DNA of 64,000 nt from Binatus sp035524375 (GTDB lineage Bacteria > Desulfobacterota > Binatia > Binatales > Binataceae), in the NCBI GenBank assembly GCA_035524375.1, contig DATKOZ010000073.1:1-64000 (forward strand), in the 5' to 3' direction. The notes below the pieces were generated by a model, which worked only from the letters and a program-made list of their open reading frames with translations, searched no databases and was not told where the DNA came from. The position numbers and the translations under genes are program-made. Below, in pieces: positions 59,902-64,000 of this stretch; positions within the stretch are counted from its first letter, which is position 1; the number at the start of each line of letters is the position of its first letter.

Positions 59902-60612
59902 ATGATTAAGGCGGTTTTTTTCGACGCTGCCGGTACGTTGTTCGATTCGCGCGAGCCGATCGGGGAAATTTACGCGCGAATCGCCGGCCAGCATGGCCTC
60001 AATGCATCCGCCGCGGCCGTATCGGCGGAATTTCATCGTGTCTTTCACGGCGCTCCGGGACTGGCATTCGGCCCCGGCCATCCGCCCACCGAGCTAAGGC
60101 GCCTTGAGCGCGAATGGTGGCGGGAGCGGGTGGCGGACACCTTCGCACCCTTGGGCAAATTCAACGATTTCGACGCTTATTTCGATGCTCTGTTTGCTTA
60201 TTTCGCCGATCCGGCCCACTGGCAGGTCTTTCCTGAAGCGGCGGATGTGCTCGCTCGTCTAAAGGATCGCGGGGTGGCGATTGGCGTGATATCGAATTTC
60301 GACTACCGCGTTTATGGCATTCTGGAAGGCCTCGATCTGGCCCGCCATTTCGATTCGATCACGATTTCGTCCGAGGCGGGCTATGCGAAGCCGCATCCTG
60401 ATATTTTTTCGGCGGCACTGTCGCGGCACCGAGTAGGGCCGCACGAGGCTGTTCATGTCGGCGATTCCGAGCGGCTGGATATCGCGGCGGCGCGTGCGGC
60501 CGGAATGACGGCATTGCTGATCGATCGCGATCGCCATCATTGCGTGGAGATTGAAAGAATTTCCTCGCTTGTCAAGGTGCTGGAAATTGAGGGATTATCG
60601 GGACCGGCTTGA
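59902..60612 (+). CDS. HAD family hydrolase with altered motif I
   Basis: 236 residues, HAD subfamily IA. Motif I is FFDAAGTLF: the nucleophile Asp is kept but the second Asp is Ala, so general acid/base catalysis is weakened or replaced. Motif II ISNFDY, Lys in GYAKPHP, motif IV GDSERLDIAAARAAG. The same DxAGT variant is seen in HDHD3-like members. 17 bp after the VOC gene, probably co-transcribed. Confidence 0.85.
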   Translation: MIKAVFFDAAGTLFDSREPIGEIYARIAGQHGLNASAAAVSAEFHRVFHGAPGLAFGPGHPPTELRRLEREWWRERVADTFAPLGKFNDFDAYFDALFAYFADPAHWQVFPEAADVLARLKDRGVAIGVISNFDYRVYGILEGLDLARHFDSITISSEAGYAKPHPDIFSAALSRHRVGPHEAVHVGDSERLDIAAARAAGMTALLIDRDRHHCVEIERISSLVKVLEIEGLSGPA

Positions 60613-60680
60613 CGTTATTGGCGGGTTGCCATTATGTAGGGCAATCGTAATCGGGGTGCACTTTAGTGGGGAATAAAGAG

Positions 60681-63077
60681 ATGAATTGTGGTTATTTTTC
60701 GCGCCGTCTGATGGTCGCGCCGGCCTTGTTATTCACGCTCGCGCTTGCGGCAGCTCCGGCATTCGCCGCGCACGGCCTGTCCGATCTCGACAGCCAGCTG
60801 TCCGAAGTTGAAGGCCAGATGAGCGCGGCCGAGTCCAACCCATCCACTGCCGGCGAGGTGATCACCAAGCTCGATTCACTTGGCGCCGAATTTGCCTCGG
60901 TCGCGTCCGCGGGCAAGGCCGATAAGGCCGCTCTCACGTCAGTATACAGCCGGCTGAATTCGATGCTGACCAAGATGTACGAGACTTGGAAGAAAAAGCA
61001 GGACGATTGTATCGCGCAGATCTCCAACAACAACGCCCAATGCGACTATTCGACCCCGGAGCAGTTATCGCTGCAGGCGCTCTATCCCCTGTCGTGGCTG
61101 CACTATCAGGGCGCGATGGACATTTACAGCGATAGTGCCGAGCAGTCCAAGCAATTGCTCAACCAGGCAGTCGAGGGCTTTACCGCAAGCACATTGGTAA
61201 TTCCCAACCAAGAACTAGTCCGGGAAAACCTGCTGGGCCGCGCATATTGTGAACGTGAACTCGGCAAACTCGACAAGTCCGAGTACGACGCGGCGATCGC
61301 CGACTTCAAGACAATTATGGCGGACGGTCCAAGTACCAAACAGTACAACGCGGCCAAGCTGGGCATGTCCACGACCTACATGAAGATGGGCAACCCGGAG
61401 GAAGCGCAAAAGTATTCGGTCGGCGGTGGGCCGGGAGACAAGGGCGGCGGTGAAATGTTGCACTTGCAGACCCTTTGCGAAGCTGAAAAGGCAACCTCCG
61501 ACCCGGTCAAAAAGGCGCAGTACCACAAGCAGATCGTCGACTCGATGAGAGAGAAGGAGAACGACAAGGCCGGCTTTGCAATCGCGGTAAAGGCCGCCTC
61601 GGACTGCTCCCGGAACCCAATTGCGGAGTTCGGCGGATCGGCCGATCCGTTCGAAAAGTGGCTGCTCGCCAATGTTTTGCTGGGGCGAAAGGATAAACCC
61701 AACGCTGCCAGGTATTTCGCCGAGGCGGCACAGAGCGGCAAATATCCCAAGGGTTACAAGTACGCCGCCGACATCTATCTGGAGCAGAAGCGTTACGATC
61801 AGGTGGAGTCGCTCCTGAACTCGATGACACACGGCGCCGGCGCCGACGCGCAATGGGCCGAATACATGAAATATTCCATCCCGCGCAGCCGATGGGAACA
61901 AAGCGGCCGCAATGATGCCGCTCTGGAGGACGCATGGGTAAAGGCGGCTGGCGACTACCTGCAAAAGTATCCCGAAGGCGAGTATGCGGCTGAAACCCGC
62001 TTCCGACTGGCCGAGCGTCTGCAGGCGCAGAAGAGCTATGTGGAAGCCGCGCAGATGTATTCGCAAATCAAGGGCAGCAATGAGTACAGCTTCACCGCGC
62101 GGTACAACAGCGCGGAGTGCGATTATCGTGCGCTTGCGGCGGCCGGCAGCAAAGACAACAAGGGCCCCGCGGTCAATACCGCTCAGTTGACCAGCGATGC
62201 GATCGCTGCGTTGCAGGAGACGCTCAAGATGGCGCCTGCGGCTGAGCAAAATTCGCCCGCCGCCGGCCGCAAATTTATCCATGACACCGTCGGCCGCGCG
62301 ACCTACATGCTGGCCGCGCTCCTCGAAGAGCAGCCCAATGTCGACTACGCGCAGATCGCATCGATTTTGCAAGGGTACGAGGAGAAGCATCCCGAGATGA
62401 GCAGCCGTTTCCACGATATCGCGGAATGGCGGATTACGGCGCTCGACCGGCTTGGGAAGTACGATGAAGTTCAAGCCGATGTCGCCACGATTGTCGAACG
62501 CAGCAAAGGCAAGCCGGAAGAGAGCGATTTCATCAAGGGACTCGGTCACGATTTCTGGCGGGCGGCGACCGAAGCGCAAGCCGCCGGCAATCAGCAGGCA
62601 TATCTTGCCAATGCCAAGCTGACGTCAACCGCCTACGCCTATTTTTCCGACGTGGTTGCCGCCGACCCGTCCCGAACCAAGAATCTCACCGGCACGCTGT
62701 CGATCCTTGGGCAGGCGCTACAAGCTCAGGGCGACGAAGCGCAGGCTGAGCAGATCTATCAGCAGGTGGTGAAGGCTGACGCTGCCTCGCCCGATGCGAA
62801 CGCGGGCTTGGCGCGTATCGCGCAGGCAAAGAAGGATTACAAAACCGCTTTGACGGGTTGGACCACTGTCGAGAACACGGCGGCGGAATCTGACATCCTC
62901 TGGTACGAAGCGAAATATAATCTCGCGATTGTGAGCGCCGCGGAAGGCAACGTTGGCGAAGCCTGTCAAAAGCTCGCCCAGACGCGCGCCGAGCATCCGA
63001 ATCTCGGCAGCCCGGAGATGAAGGTCAAGTGGAACGCGCTCCAGCGCAAGCTCTGCCTGGAACATAAGACCGAATAG
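60681..63077 (+). CDS. large exported TPR-repeat protein
   Basis: 798 residues from the ATG at 60681 (GGGGAATAAAGAG upstream). Signal peptide with core LLFTLALAAAPAFA. The mature protein is almost entirely helical hairpins of TPR or SEL1 type throughout (for example LGMSTTYMKMGNPEEAQKY, LAERLQAQKSYVEAAQMY, LAIVSAAEGNVGEACQKL). No catalytic motif. Probably a periplasmic scaffold or part of an envelope or secretion machine. Ends 3 bp before the epimerase gene. Confidence 0.8.
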   Translation: MNCGYFSRRLMVAPALLFTLALAAAPAFAAHGLSDLDSQLSEVEGQMSAAESNPSTAGEVITKLDSLGAEFASVASAGKADKAALTSVYSRLNSMLTKMYETWKKKQDDCIAQISNNNAQCDYSTPEQLSLQALYPLSWLHYQGAMDIYSDSAEQSKQLLNQAVEGFTASTLVIPNQELVRENLLGRAYCERELGKLDKSEYDAAIADFKTIMADGPSTKQYNAAKLGMSTTYMKMGNPEEAQKYSVGGGPGDKGGGEMLHLQTLCEAEKATSDPVKKAQYHKQIVDSMREKENDKAGFAIAVKAASDCSRNPIAEFGGSADPFEKWLLANVLLGRKDKPNAARYFAEAAQSGKYPKGYKYAADIYLEQKRYDQVESLLNSMTHGAGADAQWAEYMKYSIPRSRWEQSGRNDAALEDAWVKAAGDYLQKYPEGEYAAETRFRLAERLQAQKSYVEAAQMYSQIKGSNEYSFTARYNSAECDYRALAAAGSKDNKGPAVNTAQLTSDAIAALQETLKMAPAAEQNSPAAGRKFIHDTVGRATYMLAALLEEQPNVDYAQIASILQGYEEKHPEMSSRFHDIAEWRITALDRLGKYDEVQADVATIVERSKGKPEESDFIKGLGHDFWRAATEAQAAGNQQAYLANAKLTSTAYAYFSDVVAADPSRTKNLTGTLSILGQALQAQGDEAQAEQIYQQVVKADAASPDANAGLARIAQAKKDYKTALTGWTTVENTAAESDILWYEAKYNLAIVSAAEGNVGEACQKLAQTRAEHPNLGSPEMKVKWNALQRKLCLEHKTE

Positions 63078-63080
63078 GCG

Positions 63081-63488
63081 ATGCTGAAGAAAATCCATCA
63101 CGTCGGCGTCGTGGTGCCGAACTTGGAGGAGGGGCTCAAGTTCTGGCGCGATACCCTTGGACTTCATTTCACCAAGAGCGCGACGATCGAGGAGCAGGGC
63201 GTCAGGGCTGCGCTCCTTAAAGTCGGCGAGAGCGAGATCGAACTGCTGGAGCCGCTAACGCCTGACAATGGCGTCGGCAAGTTCCTTGCAAAACGCGGCG
63301 GCGGGCTGCATCACGTATGCTTCGAGACCGACGACGTCGCGGGTGAGCTGGAAGCGGCGCGCGCCAAGGGCATGCAATTGATCGATCAGAAGCCCCGCCA
63401 TGGGCTGGCCGGAATGATTTGTTTTCTCCATCCAAAAGCGGCGCGTGGAGTGCTCGTCGAGTACGCGCAACCGATCGAAGGCGAATAA
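63081..63488 (+). CDS. mce: methylmalonyl-CoA epimerase
   Basis: 135 residues, one VOC domain of typical length. KKIHHVGVVVPNLEEGLKFW, IELLEPLTPDNGVGKFLAKRGGGLHHVCFE, and HPKAARGVLVEYAQ match epimerases that interconvert (R)- and (S)-methylmalonyl-CoA in propionate metabolism. Metal ligands His and Glu (GLHHVCFE, VLVEYAQ) are present. No mutase gene is nearby. Confidence 0.9.
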   Translation: MLKKIHHVGVVVPNLEEGLKFWRDTLGLHFTKSATIEEQGVRAALLKVGESEIELLEPLTPDNGVGKFLAKRGGGLHHVCFETDDVAGELEAARAKGMQLIDQKPRHGLAGMICFLHPKAARGVLVEYAQPIEGE

Positions 63489-63492
63489 CGCA

Positions 63493-63744
63493 ATGCCGAT
63501 TTACGAATATCGATGCCTCAAATGCGAGTTCTCGTTCGAGGCGCTCGTGCGCCCCGGCCATGACGATGCGGAATGCCCCCAATGCGGCGGCTCGAAACTC
63601 GAACGCGAGATGTCCACGTTTGCCTCGCGCGGCTCAAGCGGCGACGCGATCGCGGCGGCTGAGAACGCAATCGCGGGCAACGGCGGAGGCAGCGGGATGA
63701 CAGGCGGCGGATGCTGCGGCGGTGGCGGCTGCGGCTGCCACTGA
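63493..63744 (+). CDS. FmdB-type zinc ribbon protein
   Basis: 83 residues from the ATG at 63493, 4 bp after mce. Two CxxC pairs form a ribbon at the N-terminus (YEYRCLKCEFSFEALV and CPQCGGSKLEREMS), the FmdB/CxxC_CxxC_SSSS pattern. The C-terminus is a Gly/Cys-rich tail (GGGCCGGGGCGCH). Regulatory role is assumed but unknown. Confidence 0.92.
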   Translation: MPIYEYRCLKCEFSFEALVRPGHDDAECPQCGGSKLEREMSTFASRGSSGDAIAAAENAIAGNGGGSGMTGGGCCGGGGCGCH

Positions 63745-63759
63745 CGTCTAATTGACCAC

Positions 63760-63999
63760 CTACGGCCGCACCCGATCCGGGGGGCGGGTCATCTGTTCGG
63801 GGACCTTTTGGCCCTTTTCCATCTTCTTTACGGCGTAATCCTGAATCGCACCGGCAACGCCTGCAAACGCCTTCGCAAACATCATGTCTTTGTTCTCGCG
63901 CGCCCAGTCGCGGGAATATTTCACGCCCGCCGCGACGCCGCCTTGGAATTGCGGAGCGACATAGCGTGCCCACAATTCGTAGCTGCGATTGGTGCTCTC
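63760..63999 (-). CDS. unknown protein, 5' end outside window
   Basis: 80 codons visible, frame open to the right edge. The segment holds WARYVAPQFQGGVAAGVKYSRDW and KAFAGVAGAIQDYAVKKMEKG, and ends TRPPDRVRP. Helical, charged. No family recognised. A TTG at 63975 is only a possible internal start. Confidence 0.5.
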   Translation of the reverse strand, partial: ESTNRSYELWARYVAPQFQGGVAAGVKYSRDWARENKDMMFAKAFAGVAGAIQDYAVKKMEKGQKVPEQMTRPPDRVRP

Positions 64000-64000
64000 G

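Noticed and set aside
61215..62579. 454-codon open frame on the minus strand
   Set aside because: Antisense to the TPR gene at 60681-63077, which has a signal peptide and clear repeats; the antisense product shows no family features.

Overview
The window is a high-GC stretch of a Gram-negative bacterial chromosome. This is shown by a CpaC-type outer-membrane secretin, lipobox lipoproteins, signal peptides and frequent GTG/TTG starts. The gene set (an adjacent heme/siroheme cluster with a CobA-HemD fusion, a CysO/CysM sulfur-carrier cluster under a SAM riboswitch, a Tad pilus locus, and many secreted beta-propeller or TPR proteins) would fit a soil or sediment lineage related to the old Deltaproteobacteria, possibly candidate phylum Binatota. 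That placement is an inference from gene content and is of low confidence.

Layout. 1-7.5 kb: the end of an NHL-type beta-propeller gene and two closely related GH1 beta-glucosidases. The two are separated by lower-GC accessory DNA holding a PD-(D/E)XK-like nuclease gene, an ORF6N gene and several small dispersed repeats. 7.6-9.5 kb: a HicB remnant and an XRE-ImmA/IrrE plus PIN (DUF4411) toxin-antitoxin-like pair. 9.5-20.5 kb: housekeeping and small conserved genes, with lon, glgA and rnhA in one operon. 20.5-29.7 kb: hemB, a TPR glycosyltransferase-like protein, then the cysG(N)-ccsA-hemA-hemC-cobA/hemD operon. 30.5-39.3 kb: a Tad/Flp pilus operon (flp, flp2, cpaB, cpaC, cpaE, cpaF, tadB, tadC) ended by a terminator and a tRNA-Asn. 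39.5-48 kb: secreted and RNA-binding proteins, a hydrolase, the sulfate-activation genes sat and cysC, a TauE/SafE transporter, and a second TPR glycosyltransferase-like protein. 48-53.2 kb: a minus-strand operon under a SAM-I riboswitch with a ThiF-like E1, thrC, a CysO-like carrier, cysM, a NIL-domain protein, a second degenerate ThiF-like protein and a HAD phosphatase. 53.3-64 kb: two paralogous Cys-rich lipoproteins, asd, a SPOUT methyltransferase, a metallophosphoesterase, VOC proteins, a large TPR protein, methylmalonyl-CoA epimerase and an FmdB-type zinc ribbon.

Most striking observation. The hemB product is about 90 residues too long. The extra segment sits directly after the last zinc-ligand cysteine of the active-site loop and is a copy of the N-terminal helical domain of CpaF, the pilus ATPase encoded 15 kb away in this same window. 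The 81-residue core is 69/81 identical in protein and about 196/243 in DNA by hand count. Silent codon differences (27) outnumber replacement ones (12), so both copies appear to be under purifying selection. This is an in-frame transplant of a secretion-ATPase domain into an essential heme enzyme.
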